Shown one piece after another: positions 1 through 6,603 of a stretch of DNA of 13,278 nt. Within the stretch, counting starts at the first letter, position 1. Each line of letters begins with the position of its first letter. Both the position numbers and the translations under genes were made by a program. The notes under the pieces are model-generated. The model saw only the letters and a program-made list of their open reading frames with translations, was not told the DNA's origin and did no database searches. Source of the stretch: an uncultured Microbacterium sp. (lineage in GTDB: Bacteria > Actinomycetota > Actinomycetes > Actinomycetales > Microbacteriaceae). The stretch is taken from positions 1 through 13,278 of the forward strand of contig CALANM010000032.1 in assembly GCA_937926065.1 (NCBI GenBank), in the 5' to 3' direction.

Positions 1-28
1 CGCCCGCCGCATCCGACGGGCCCATCGA

Positions 29-1174
29 TCAGCGGAGAAGCAGGTTGGGCTGCAGCAGGTACTTGAAGCTCTCGGGGGTGCCCGACGTCTGCGGCGTGAT
101 GAGCACGGGGCTGAGCTTGTTCGCGTTGTCGCTCGACGTGAAGGTGATGCGGGTGAACTCGCTCTTCACGGCGCTGAGCGCTTCGAGCAGGTACTGCGGG
201 TTGAGGCCGAGCGTGACCTCTTCGCCCGTGAGGGTCGCGTCGACGGCTTCGGTCGCTCGCGCCTGCTCCGTGCCGGACGCGTCCATCGACACGCCTTCCG
301 CAGTGAAGGTGAAGCGCAGCGGAGCGGAGCGGTCGAGCACGAGCGACACACGGCGCACGGCCTCTGCGAGCTCAGCCGTGTTGACCACCGCATAGTGGTC
401 GGTCTGCTCCGGGAACAGGCGGCGCACCGGCGGGAAGTTGCCCTTGATGAGCAGCGACGTCACGGTCTTGTTGCCGGCGGTGAAGGCGATGATCTCGCGA
501 TCGCCGGTTCCCGAGAACGCGACCTGGATGTCACCGGAGTGCGCGAAGGTCTTGCCGACCTCGGTCAGTGTGCGTGCGGGGACGAGCGCGGTGGTCGCCT
601 CGTCGCCGGCAGTGGTCGTTCCGGCATCCCAGGGGATCTCGCGGAGGGCGACGCGGTAGCGGTCCGTCGCGACGAGGCTGAGCTCGTTTCCGGCGACCTC
701 GAGCTGCACACCGGTGAGCACGGGGGTGACATCGTCACGCGACGCGGCGAACGCCACCTGCGAGATCGCGGTGGCGAAGTCCTCTGCAGGAACGAGGCCG
801 GCCTCGCCGGAGACCTCCGGGATGGCCGGGTATTCCTGCACGGGCATCGACGCGAGCGTGAAGCGCGCGGATCCGCACGTGAGGACGATGCCGTTCTCCT
901 CGTCCTGCTCGATCTGGATGGGAGCGTTCGGAAGGCGCGAGGCGATCTCCGACAGGAGCCGGCCGTGCACGAGGATCGTGCCGGGCTCGTCGACCGTGGC
1001 TTCGATGGTCGTGCGGGCGGACGCTTCGTAGTCGAAGGCCGCGAGCGAGAGTCCGCTGTCGGAAGCCTCGATCAGCACACCGGCCAGGATCGGCTGGGGA
1101 TTGCGCTGCGGCAGGAGCTTCACGACGAACGACACGGCCTCGCTGAACACATCGCGATTGACGTGGAACTTCAC
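29..1174 (-). CDS. dnaN: DNA polymerase III beta subunit (sliding clamp)
   Basis: This is the ring-shaped processivity clamp that tethers the replicative polymerase to DNA. The 381-residue length is normal for the three-domain family. The N-terminus (MKFHVNRDVFSEAVSFVVK) and the C-terminal FKYLLQP, a variant of the family's Y-x-Y-L-L-x-P ending, are typical, and so is its place next to dnaA. The start is GTG at 1174; an AAGGGAG ribosome binding site (1180-1186 on the plus strand) lies 5 bases upstream and fixes it. The stop is TGA at 29-31. It reads away from the putative oriC, in the direction of fork movement. It is separated from dnaA by 431 bp, so it probably has its own promoter. Only 28 bases remain beyond the stop, so the next gene (often recF or gnd in actinobacteria) is not visible. 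Function is certain on family grounds. Confidence 0.98.
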   Translation of the reverse strand: MKFHVNRDVFSEAVSFVVKLLPQRNPQPILAGVLIEASDSGLSLAAFDYEASARTTIEATVDEPGTILVHGRLLSEIASRLPNAPIQIEQDEENGIVLTCGSARFTLASMPVQEYPAIPEVSGEAGLVPAEDFATAISQVAFAASRDDVTPVLTGVQLEVAGNELSLVATDRYRVALREIPWDAGTTTAGDEATTALVPARTLTEVGKTFAHSGDIQVAFSGTGDREIIAFTAGNKTVTSLLIKGNFPPVRRLFPEQTDHYAVVNTAELAEAVRRVSLVLDRSAPLRFTFTAEGVSMDASGTEQARATEAVDATLTGEEVTLGLNPQYLLEALSAVKSEFTRITFTSSDNANKLSPVLITPQTSGTPESFKYLLQPNLLLR

Positions 1175-1283
1175 TGGGGCTCCCTTGACGTCGAGTAGGG
1201 CCTTCCCATGCTAGTGCCACGACCGGCATGGTCCGGAAGAGTCTGTCGTTTCACCCGTCCCGCTTCCCCAGGTGATCGAGCGC

Positions 1284-1318
1284 CCTTTACATATATCTAT
1301 CTCTGTCATGGTGTTAAC
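1284..1318. other. AT-rich tract, candidate DNA unwinding element
   Basis: The stretch contains TTTACATATATCTATCT and GTGTTAAC in an otherwise GC-rich window, and it lies immediately beside the DnaA box pair at 1322-1339. That placement fits a duplex-unwinding element. The same bases could also be the dnaN promoter, so the assignment is tentative. Confidence 0.5.
1290..1317 (-). promoter_or_regulatory. Putative dnaN promoter
   Basis: On the minus strand, TTAACA (1312-1317) and TATATG (1290-1295) are spaced by 16 bases and lie about 115 bp upstream of the dnaN start. The match to the housekeeping consensus is partial and the tract overlaps the candidate unwinding element, so this is a weak call. 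Confidence 0.3.
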
Positions 1319-1330
1319 CGCTGTGGAAAC

Positions 1331-1339
1331 TGTGGATAA
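1331..1339 (-). promoter_or_regulatory. DnaA box, perfect consensus
   Basis: The plus strand reads TGTGGATAA, so TTATCCACA is on the minus strand, an exact match to the bacterial DnaA box. A degenerate copy (TGTGGAAAC on the plus strand, 1322-1330) abuts it directly in the same orientation, making a tandem pair beside the AT-rich tract. Confidence 0.85.
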
Positions 1340-1498
1340 CTCGGCCGATCCCTTGTGCCGAGCGGAAACCACACATGTGTAAGTTGTGAGCGAGCTGCGG
1401 ATGCCGCAGGGGACGCGGAATCTCGGGCATCTCCGATTCCACGGGTCCATCCACAGGATCCCCCAGAAGACTCACAATCCATCGACAGCGCCGCGAAG

Positions 1499-1507
1499 TT
1501 ATCCACA
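1499..1507 (+). promoter_or_regulatory. DnaA box, perfect consensus
   Basis: TTATCCACA on the plus strand is an exact match to the DnaA box. It faces the box at 1331-1339 across about 160 bp and is followed two bases later by a weaker box in the same orientation. Confidence 0.85.
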
Positions 1508-1509
1508 GG

Positions 1510-1518
1510 CTGTCCACA
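1510..1518 (+). promoter_or_regulatory. DnaA box, one mismatch
   Basis: CTGTCCACA differs by one base from TTGTCCACA, the form common in high-G+C actinobacteria. It forms a tandem pair with the perfect box at 1499-1507, with starts 11 bp apart, so both lie on about the same face of the helix. Confidence 0.6.
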
Positions 1519-1605
1519 CTGTGAAGAACGCGAATAATTGGGCATCCACGCGACGAGTGTCAAGCGCGGATCCAGGAATATATCGCCCTGGGACGGGCGG
1601 GACGG

Positions 1606-3042
1606 TCAGCGGCCGACGCGACCGAGCTGCGTCGTGATCTCGGAGACCTGGTTGTAGATCGAGCGGCGCTCCTTCATGAGCTCGCTGATCTTCTTGTACG
1701 CGTACATCACGGTGGTGTGATCGCGATTTCCGAAAAGCTGCCCGATCTTCGGCAGCGACAGGTTCGTGCGCTCACGACACAGGTACATCGCGATCTGGCG
1801 CGCCGTGGCGACCGACTGGGATCGGCTCGAGCCGTAGAGGTCGTCGACCGTGAGCCGGAAGTACTGCGCGGTGGCCGTGATGATGTCCGTGGGAGAGATG
1901 ACGTTGGCGTCGTCGTGGTCGACGATGTCGCGCAGCACCGTCTGGGCGAGCGCGATGTCGAGCGTCGAGCGGTTGAGGTTCGCGAACGCCGAGACGCGGA
2001 TGAGGGCGCCTTCGAGCTCACGGATGTTCGACGAGACCTTCGTCGCGATGTACTCGAGCACGTCGTCGGGTACGAGGAGCCGCTCAGACTGCGCCTTCTT
2101 GCGGAGGATGGCGATGCGGGTCTCGAGGTCGGGCGCCTGAACGTCGGTGATGAGGCCCCACTCGAAGCGGCTGCGCATGCGGTCTTCGAAGCCGGTGAGC
2201 TGGCGAGGCGGCACGTCGCTTGTGATCACGACCTGCTTGTCGTGGTCGTGAAGCGTGTTGAACGTGTGGAAGAAGGCTTCCTGCGTCTCGGCGCGACCCT
2301 GAAGGAACTGGATGTCGTCGATCAGCAGCACGTCGACGTCGCGGTAGCGCGCCTGGAACGCGGATCCGCGGTTGTTCGCGATCGAGTTGATGAAGTCGTT
2401 CGTGAACTCCTCGCTCGACACGTAGCGAACGCGGATGCCGGTGTAGAGGCTGAGCGCGTAGTCGCCGATGGCATGGAGGAGGTGCGTCTTGCCGAGCCCC
2501 GAGTCGCCGTAGATGAACAGCGGGTTGTATGCCTTCGCGGGTGCCTCGGCGACGGCGACGGCGGCCGCGTGGGCGAACCGGTTGGACTGGCCGATGACGA
2601 AGTTGTCGAAGGTGTACTTGGGGTTGAGCCGGGTGTCGCTGCGCGACGGCGGCTCGGTGTACTCCTCGAGCGGGGGGCGGCTGATGTTCGCCGCCGGCTG
2701 GAGCGATGGCCCGGATGCCGTCGACGTCGACGTCTGCACCGCGACTGGAGCCGTGAGCTGGGCGTCGGCGAGCTCGGGATTGACCACGACGCGGAAGGTC
2801 GTGGCCTCCGGCTGAGCGTCGACACGGGCGAGTGCTTCGAGGATCGGCGTGCGCAGTCGCTTGTTCAGCTGTGCTGCCGTGAGGTCGTTCGGCACATCGA
2901 GGTAGAGAGTGCCGCCCATCACGCCCTGCGCCACGGCGAGGTTGAGGAAGCCCTGCATCTGAGGAGTGACGCGCTCGTCGATGGCGAGGACGTCGAGCAC
3001 TGCGCTCCAGACGGGGACGTCCGGAATGTCGTGCTGTGTCAT
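1606..3042 (-). CDS. dnaA: Chromosomal replication initiator protein DnaA
   Basis: DnaA is the AAA+ ATPase that binds DnaA boxes, opens oriC and recruits the helicase. The 478-residue protein has an N-terminal interaction domain (about 1-85), a Ser/Thr/Pro-rich linker (about 90-137), and an AAA+ domain with Walker A GDSGLGKTH (179-187) and Walker B LLIDD (239-243). The C-terminal DNA-binding domain carries the DnaA signature around DHTTV (441-445). The chosen start is ATG at 3042: it gives the family N-terminus (MTQHDIPDVPVWSAVLDVL) and has GGGGAG just upstream. The frame stays open 60 codons further, to 3222, but that extension is low-complexity and unlike DnaA. The gene reads toward the putative oriC and dnaN. 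DnaA boxes upstream suggest autoregulation. Function is certain on family grounds. Confidence 0.98.
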   Translation of the reverse strand: MTQHDIPDVPVWSAVLDVLAIDERVTPQMQGFLNLAVAQGVMGGTLYLDVPNDLTAAQLNKRLRTPILEALARVDAQPEATTFRVVVNPELADAQLTAPVAVQTSTSTASGPSLQPAANISRPPLEEYTEPPSRSDTRLNPKYTFDNFVIGQSNRFAHAAAVAVAEAPAKAYNPLFIYGDSGLGKTHLLHAIGDYALSLYTGIRVRYVSSEEFTNDFINSIANNRGSAFQARYRDVDVLLIDDIQFLQGRAETQEAFFHTFNTLHDHDKQVVITSDVPPRQLTGFEDRMRSRFEWGLITDVQAPDLETRIAILRKKAQSERLLVPDDVLEYIATKVSSNIRELEGALIRVSAFANLNRSTLDIALAQTVLRDIVDHDDANVISPTDIITATAQYFRLTVDDLYGSSRSQSVATARQIAMYLCRERTNLSLPKIGQLFGNRDHTTVMYAYKKISELMKERRSIYNQVSEITTQLGRVGR

Positions 3043-3171
3043 GGCTCCCCAGTTGTGGTCTATCGGATGACAGCCGGGGTATGGCCGTCGCTCGCAGGTC
3101 TTCGCGTGGTGTCGATCACCGGGTTCCCTCTGGCCGGCCGTCGTGGGGCCGGACTGCGGAGGGACGCTGCC

Positions 3172-3180
3172 TGTGGATAA
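3172..3180 (-). promoter_or_regulatory. DnaA box upstream of dnaA, perfect consensus
   Basis: The plus strand reads TGTGGATAA, giving an exact TTATCCACA in the dnaA direction, about 130 bp upstream of the dnaA start. It lies 12 bases downstream of a candidate dnaA -10 element, where bound DnaA would be expected to block its own transcription. Confidence 0.8.
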
Positions 3181-3192
3181 CTCGACCGTGCC

Positions 3193-3222
3193 ACGGTATG
3201 TCATCGGGGCGCGGGCGAGCAA
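3193..3222 (-). promoter_or_regulatory. Putative dnaA promoter
   Basis: On the minus strand, TTGCTC (3217-3222) and TACCGT (3193-3198) are separated by 18 bases. TACCGT fits the actinobacterial TAnnnT -10 pattern. The predicted start, near 3186, would give a leader of about 145 bases and places a perfect DnaA box in the initially transcribed region. The call rests on sequence pattern alone. Confidence 0.35.
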
Positions 3223-3273
3223 AACCCACTGTAGATCGGGCCCGCGTGTCCTCGCCAGGGCACCTGTGAAGTC

Positions 3274-3282
3274 CGTGGATAA
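3274..3282 (-). promoter_or_regulatory. DnaA box upstream of dnaA, one mismatch
   Basis: CGTGGATAA on the plus strand gives TTATCCACG on the minus strand, one base from consensus and in the same orientation as the box at 3172-3180, about 100 bp away. It lies between the candidate dnaA and rpmH promoters. Confidence 0.55.
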
Positions 3283-3305
3283 TGTGTCTCTCCGCCGGTG
3301 CCGGT

Positions 3306-3334
3306 TTGAGTTCGGGCGTGTCTCGACGTACCCT
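3306..3334 (+). promoter_or_regulatory. Putative rpmH operon promoter
   Basis: TTGAGT (3306-3311) and TACCCT (3329-3334) are spaced by exactly 17 bases, a good housekeeping-sigma arrangement for a GC-rich actinobacterium. Transcription would start near 3341, leaving a leader of about 87 bases before rpmH. A second TTGACT (3342-3347) has no well-placed -10 partner. Confidence 0.5.
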
Positions 3335-3427
3335 TACTCAGTTGACTTATGCCCGCCTTGGGCAGTCCCCTGTACCTGTGTCCCCGGTCTAGAGCGTTCG
3401 GGTGACCGCCGATCCGGAGTGATCCTC

Positions 3428-3565
3428 ATGAGCAAGCGCACGTTCCAGCCCAACAACCGCCGCCGCGCCAAGAAGCACGGCTTCCGCGCCCGCATGCGCA
3501 CTCGCGCCGGCCGCGCCATCCTCTCGGCTCGCCGCGCCAAGGGCCGCACCGAGCTCTCGGCCTGA
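3428..3565 (+). CDS. rpmH: 50S ribosomal protein bL34
   Basis: This is a small basic protein of the large ribosomal subunit. The 45-residue product is the full family length, and its N-terminal KRTFQPNNRRRAKKHGFRAR and the downstream MRTRAGRAILSARRAKGR match the near-invariant bL34 pattern. The start is ATG at 3428, with GGAG about 9 bases upstream. A longer open frame begins at 3143, but that extension has no bL34 character. The gene heads the plus-strand run and is followed after 11 bases by rnpA, the conserved bacterial pairing. Expression is probably driven by the promoter near 3306-3334. Confidence 0.98.
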   Translation: MSKRTFQPNNRRRAKKHGFRARMRTRAGRAILSARRAKGRTELSA

Positions 3566-3576
3566 GCCGACGACCG

Positions 3577-3915
3577 GTGCTGGCGCGCGGGAATCGAATC
3601 ACCCGCGGGGCGGAGTACAAGGCCGTCGTCCGCGGCGGTGCCCGTTGTGCCGGTGCGCTGACGGTCACGTACGTGGTGGCATCCGGTGAAGACCGTCCTG
3701 CGCGCTTTGGCTTCATCGTGAGCAAGCAGGTCGGCACCGCTGTCACGCGCAACACGGTTCGCCGGCGGCTCAAGGCCGTCTGCGCCGAAGCCCTTCCCGG
3801 CGTGCGCCCCGGATCCGACGTGGTGATCCGCGCGCTCCCCTCGTCAGCGACGGCGCCGTTCCCTGCCCTGCGTGACGAGGTCGCCCGCTGTCTCAGCAGG
3901 AAAGCGGCAGCGTGA
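3577..3915 (+). CDS. rnpA: Ribonuclease P protein component
   Basis: RnpA is the protein cofactor of RNase P, which removes 5' leaders from tRNA precursors. The 112-residue protein shows the start RGNRITRGAEYKAVVRGG and the RNA-contacting RNR-type motif AVTRNTVRRRLK at about residues 49-60, both diagnostic. The start is GTG at 3577, 11 bases after the rpmH stop. No clear Shine-Dalgarno is visible, so translation is probably coupled to rpmH. The stop overlaps the start of yidD by four bases (GTGA). The RNA partner rnpB is not in this window. Confidence 0.97.
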   Translation: MLARGNRITRGAEYKAVVRGGARCAGALTVTYVVASGEDRPARFGFIVSKQVGTAVTRNTVRRRLKAVCAEALPGVRPGSDVVIRALPSSATAPFPALRDEVARCLSRKAAA

Positions 3916-4268
3916 GCACCTCGACACTGCCGTCGTACGCGCTCGGTGACGGCAGGCTCACGGCATCCGACCCGCTGCAGTTCATCGGACTGCTCCCGCG
4001 CAACCTGGTGCTGACCGGTCTTCACGCATATCGCGCGACGATCTCGCACCTGTACGGCGACGTCTGCAAGTACTACCCGTCGTGCTCGGCGTATGCCGTC
4101 GGCGCGGTCCAGCAGCATGGCGCTCTCAAGGGCGCTGCGCTCACGGCCGCCCGGCTGGCCCGATGCCACCCGTGGGCGAAGGGCGGCATCGACGACGTCC
4201 CGCCGCACGCAGATTTCCGACACCGCCTCACTCCGCACGGCTTCGTCGTGCATCCGAGAAAGGACTGA
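3912..4268 (+). CDS. yidD: Membrane protein insertion efficiency factor YidD
   Basis: YidD is a small, membrane-associated family that assists YidC-dependent insertion of inner-membrane proteins. The diagnostic core is present: KYYPSCSAYAVGAVQQHG followed by RLARCHPWAKGGIDDVP, which supplies the conserved PSCSxY cysteine and the RCHPW/GGxDxVP block. At 118 residues it has an N-terminal extension compared with the shortest family members, before the amphipathic ALHAYR-like segment (LTGLHAYRATISHLYG). The start is GTG at 3912, overlapping the rnpA stop by four bases, and yidC follows after three bases, so translation is tightly coupled through this run. Confidence 0.95.
   Translation: MSTSTLPSYALGDGRLTASDPLQFIGLLPRNLVLTGLHAYRATISHLYGDVCKYYPSCSAYAVGAVQQHGALKGAALTAARLARCHPWAKGGIDDVPPHADFRHRLTPHGFVVHPRKD
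4259..4264 (+). promoter_or_regulatory. Ribosome binding site supporting the TTG start of yidC
   Basis: AAAGGA ends seven bases before the TTG at 4272. It lies inside the last codons of yidD and is the main support for an unusual TTG start. Confidence 0.6.
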
Positions 4269-4271
4269 TCC

Positions 4272-5372
4272 TTGCTGGATCTCTTCGCCGCGACGCCGAC
4301 CCCCGCGGTTCCGACACCCACGACTGACGCTCCCGCCGCGGGCCTCGACTTCTTCAGCACGATCATGTGGCCGTTCAAGTGGCTGGTCGAGGCGATCCTC
4401 GTGTTCTGGCACTGGCTGCTCACGTCGCTCGGCCTGGAGGCGAACGCCGGCCTCACGTGGGTGCTGTCGATCATCGGCCTCGTGATCGTTGTGCGCGCCG
4501 CGCTCATCCCGCTGTTCGTGCGGCAGATCAAGAGCCAGCGCAAGATGATGGAAATTGCTCCTGAACTGCGGAAAGTTCAGGAGAAGTACCGCGGTAAGAA
4601 GGATCAGCTGTCTCGCGAGGCGATGAGCCGCGAGACGATGGCGCTGTACAAGAAGCACGGCACGACGCCGGTGTCGAGCTGCCTTCCGCTGCTCGTGCAG
4701 ATGCCGATCCTCCTCGGCATGTTCTACACGCTGAGCGACGTCAAGCGGCACGCTGAATGGGGCGTCGGCGGCGTCGGGCTGCTCAGCACCGAGCTCACGA
4801 GGCAGTTCTACGACGCGCAGCTGTTCGGTGTCGCTCCCCTGCACACCAACATGGTCGACGCGATCGGTCAGGGTCAGACGGCGACGGTCGTCATCTTGGT
4901 CATCCTCGTGATCCTCATGATCGCGTCGCAGTTCTTCACGCAGCTGCAGATCATCTCCAAGAACCTGTCTCCCGAGGCCAAGACCGGGCAGGCCTACCAG
5001 ATGCAGCGCATCATGCTCTACGTGCTGCCCCTGGCGTTCATCTTCTCGGGCGTCTTCTTCCCGCTGGGTGTCGTGCTCTACTGGTTCACCAGCAACATCT
5101 GGACGATGGTGCAGCAGTTCCTCGTCATCCGGAACCTGCCGACCCCCGGATCCGAGGCGGCCAAGGCACGCGAGGAGCGCCTGGCGCGCAAGGGCAAGGC
5201 TCTCGATGCGCAGGGAAGGGTCGTGCCGCTCGAGAAGTACCAGGCCGAGCAGCAGCGTCTGTATGAAGAGGCGCAGCGTGCCAAGGAGCAGGCGCCCAAG
5301 CGTCAGCAGCCGGTCCGCAAGCAGCGCGCCAAGAAGCAGTCGCAGAAGAACAAGCCCCAGAATCCGTCCTGA
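4272..5372 (+). CDS. yidC: Membrane protein insertase YidC/Oxa1 family
   Basis: YidC inserts and folds proteins in the cytoplasmic membrane, alone or with the Sec translocon. The 366-residue protein has membrane segments at about 33-54, 61-83 (with the conserved groove arginine at R75), 136-156, 203-224 and 247-285. The loop with the polar repeat QRKMMEIAPELRKVQEKYRGK follows the second segment, as expected for this family. A long basic tail (about 296-366, Lys/Arg/Gln-rich) could contact ribosomes. It has the short N-terminus of Gram-positive members, without the large periplasmic domain of the E. coli protein. The start is TTG at 4272, supported by AAAGGA seven bases upstream and by family N-termini of the type (M)LDLFAA. 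It sits between yidD (3 bp) and jag (20 bp). Confidence 0.96.
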   Translation: MLDLFAATPTPAVPTPTTDAPAAGLDFFSTIMWPFKWLVEAILVFWHWLLTSLGLEANAGLTWVLSIIGLVIVVRAALIPLFVRQIKSQRKMMEIAPELRKVQEKYRGKKDQLSREAMSRETMALYKKHGTTPVSSCLPLLVQMPILLGMFYTLSDVKRHAEWGVGGVGLLSTELTRQFYDAQLFGVAPLHTNMVDAIGQGQTATVVILVILVILMIASQFFTQLQIISKNLSPEAKTGQAYQMQRIMLYVLPLAFIFSGVFFPLGVVLYWFTSNIWTMVQQFLVIRNLPTPGSEAAKAREERLARKGKALDAQGRVVPLEKYQAEQQRLYEEAQRAKEQAPKRQQPVRKQRAKKQSQKNKPQNPS

Positions 5373-5392
5373 CCGAGCCACCGAGGATCACC

Positions 5393-5881
5393 ATGAGCAC
5401 CTCCCCTGAGACGACCGCGTCCGTCGCGCAGCTGGAAGAAGAAGGCGACATCGCCGCCGACTACATCGAGGGCCTCCTCGACATCGCCGACATCGACGGC
5501 GACCTGGCGCTCGACGTGCGCGCAGGTCGTGCATACGTGACGGTGGAGAACGAAGACGCTGACTCGCTGCGTCTGCTCTCTTCGCCCGACACGGTGCAGG
5601 CACTTCAGGAGCTGACGCGCATCGCGGTGCAGACCAAGACCGGGCGCTTCTCGCGTCTGATCCTGGACATCGGCGGCTCACGCGACGCACGCCAGCAGCA
5701 GCTCGAGAAGCTTGTCGACCGCGCGATCGCACGCATCGAGGACGGCGCCTCCCAGGCGTCGCTTCCTGCGATGTCCAGCTACGAGCGCAAGCTTGTGCAC
5801 GACGTGGTCGCCGCCCGCGGCTATGTGTCGGAGTCCTACGGTGAGGGCGCCGAGCGCCACACCGTGATCCGCCGTGGCTGA
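5393..5881 (+). CDS. khpB: Jag/KhpB family RNA-binding protein (KH and R3H domains)
   Basis: This single-strand nucleic-acid-binding protein (Jag, KhpB, or SpoIIIJ-associated) is conserved downstream of yidC. Residues about 30-98 form a KH-like domain, with GDIAADYIEGLLDIADIDGDLALDV leading in and TGRFSRLILDIGG closing it. Residues about 100-160 form the R3H domain (SSYERKLVHDVV, then SYGEGAERHTVI). The 162-residue length lacks the N-terminal Jag domain of Firmicutes, as is usual in actinobacteria. The start is ATG at 5393, with GAGGAT about 7 bases upstream. Its stop overlaps the rsmG start by eight bases. The family partners with KhpA and has been linked to cell elongation control in other bacteria; that role here is inference. 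Confidence 0.92.
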   Translation: MSTSPETTASVAQLEEEGDIAADYIEGLLDIADIDGDLALDVRAGRAYVTVENEDADSLRLLSSPDTVQALQELTRIAVQTKTGRFSRLILDIGGSRDARQQQLEKLVDRAIARIEDGASQASLPAMSSYERKLVHDVVAARGYVSESYGEGAERHTVIRRG

Positions 5882-6545
5882 TCAGCAGCAGTCGGGAGAT
5901 GTTTCACGTGAAACATCTCAAGAGGTCGAAGCGGAGCCGGCAGCAGCAGCCGCCATCTTCGGCGACCGGATCGATTTGGCGCGCGCCTTCACGGCAGCGC
6001 TGGCCGAGCATGGTGAGGAGCGCGGCCTGATCGGTCCGCTCGAACCGCCTCGTCTGTGGACGCGACACATCCTCAACAGCGCCGTAGCCGCTCCCCTGTT
6101 CTCTGCGGGCGCCCGTGTCGGCGACGTGGGTTCGGGCGCCGGCCTCCCCGGACTCGTCCTCGCCATCGCTCGGCCGGACGTTCGCTGGGTGCTGATCGAG
6201 CCTATGGAGCGTCGCGTCGCCTGGCTAAGCGAGCAGGTCGATGCGCTCGGTCTCGACAACGTCGAGGTCGTTCGTGCTCGTGCCGAAGACTGGAAAGAGG
6301 GTGCGGTGCTGGATGCTGTGACCGCGCGGGCCGTCAGCGCTCTCCGTACGCTCGTGCCGATCATCGCGCCGCTTGTGCGCGACGGCGGCGAGCTCGTCCT
6401 CTTGAAGGGTGCCAATGCCGCCAATGAGATCACAGCGGCGGAGAAGGTGATCCGCAAGCACAGGCTGACCGATGTCCGGGTGGAGCCGGTCGGCGAAGGG
6501 GTGATCGACGAGCCGACGCGCGTGGTGCGGGCTCGCGTGCGCTGA
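5874..6545 (+). CDS. rsmG: 16S rRNA (guanine-N7) methyltransferase RsmG (GidB)
   Basis: RsmG uses S-adenosylmethionine to methylate the N7 of a conserved guanine (G527 in E. coli numbering) in 16S rRNA; its loss is known to cause low-level streptomycin resistance in several bacteria. The 223-residue protein has the SAM-binding loop GDVGSGAGLPG (83-93), followed by LIEPMERRVAWL, plus the upstream LWTRHILNS signature. The start is GTG at 5874, within the jag reading frame by eight bases; no clear ribosome binding site is visible, so coupling is likely. Residues 10-14 (VSRET) are encoded by a perfect parS site, so the disordered N-terminal tail doubles as a segregation element. Confidence 0.96.
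   Translation: MADQQQSGDVSRETSQEVEAEPAAAAAIFGDRIDLARAFTAALAEHGEERGLIGPLEPPRLWTRHILNSAVAAPLFSAGARVGDVGSGAGLPGLVLAIARPDVRWVLIEPMERRVAWLSEQVDALGLDNVEVVRARAEDWKEGAVLDAVTARAVSALRTLVPIIAPLVRDGGELVLLKGANAANEITAAEKVIRKHRLTDVRVEPVGEGVIDEPTRVVRARVR
5901..5914. promoter_or_regulatory. parS: parS site 1 (inside rsmG)
   Basis: GTTTCACGTGAAAC is the exact ParB-binding palindrome. The flanking bases extend it to a perfect 24-bp palindrome (5896-5919), the longest in this window. It lies inside the fifth to fifteenth-codon region of rsmG and encodes V-S-R-E-T. Confidence 0.95.
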
Positions 6546-6549
6546 ACGC

Positions 6550-6563
6550 GTTTCACGTGAAAC
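6550..6563. promoter_or_regulatory. parS: parS site 2
   Basis: This is an exact GTTTCACGTGAAAC starting four bases after the rsmG stop. Its outer bases are C on the left and A on the right, so the 16-bp form is imperfect on one side only. Confidence 0.95.
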
Positions 6564-6589
6564 ACCGGCACCAGTCGAGTCGCCGGGCC

Positions 6590-6603
6590 GTTTCACGTGA
6601 AAC
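6590..6603. promoter_or_regulatory. parS: parS site 3
   Basis: This is an exact GTTTCACGTGAAAC followed by ATCGCC, a right flank shared with site 5. Its centre is 40 bp from that of site 2. Confidence 0.95.

Larger units (their letters stand above)
1175..1605. other. oriC: Putative chromosomal origin of replication (oriC), dnaA-dnaN intergenic region
   Basis: This gene-free 431-bp stretch between dnaA and dnaN is the usual actinobacterial origin position. It has two perfect TTATCCACA DnaA boxes in opposite orientation (1331-1339 minus, 1499-1507 plus). Degenerate copies sit beside them: GTTTCCACA (minus, 1322-1330) touches the first box, and CTGTCCACA (1510-1518) lies two bases after the second. 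Weaker matches are CCATCCACA (1447-1455) and TTCTTCACA (minus, 1520-1528). An AT-rich tract (1284-1318) on the dnaN side could unwind, and another AT-rich stretch occurs at 1577-1583. Origin function is inferred from position and boxes. Streptomyces origins carry far more boxes, so this one is comparatively sparse. Confidence 0.85.
3043..3427. other. Divergent dnaA-rpmH intergenic region
   Basis: This gap of about 385 bp separates the divergent dnaA and rpmH genes. It contains two DnaA boxes on the minus strand (3172-3180 perfect, 3274-3282 with one mismatch), a candidate dnaA promoter and a candidate rpmH promoter. I see no convincing small gene here; open frames crossing it on both strands are extensions of rpmH, of dnaA or antisense shadows. 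By analogy with Bacillus, where origin boxes lie on both sides of dnaA, it may contribute to origin function, but that is inference. Confidence 0.6.

Noticed and set aside
1572..1591. CCAGG...CCTGG inverted repeat just past the dnaA stop, considered as a dnaA terminator
   Set aside because: The stem is only five base pairs with a ten-base AT-rich loop and no U-tract, too weak to call.
1717..3180. A 487-codon open frame on the plus strand opposite dnaA
   Set aside because: It is Arg/Val/Glu-rich low complexity and entirely antisense to dnaA.
3043..3222. An N-terminal extension of DnaA to a start at 3222
   Set aside because: The extra 60 residues do not resemble DnaA domain I and cover a DnaA box and the likely promoter. 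ATG at 3042 has a ribosome binding site and the family N-terminus.
3426..5381. A 651-codon open frame on the minus strand opposite rpmH to yidC
   Set aside because: It is antisense to five well-supported genes, and its product is a low-complexity Arg/Leu/Glu-rich shadow typical of GC-rich DNA.
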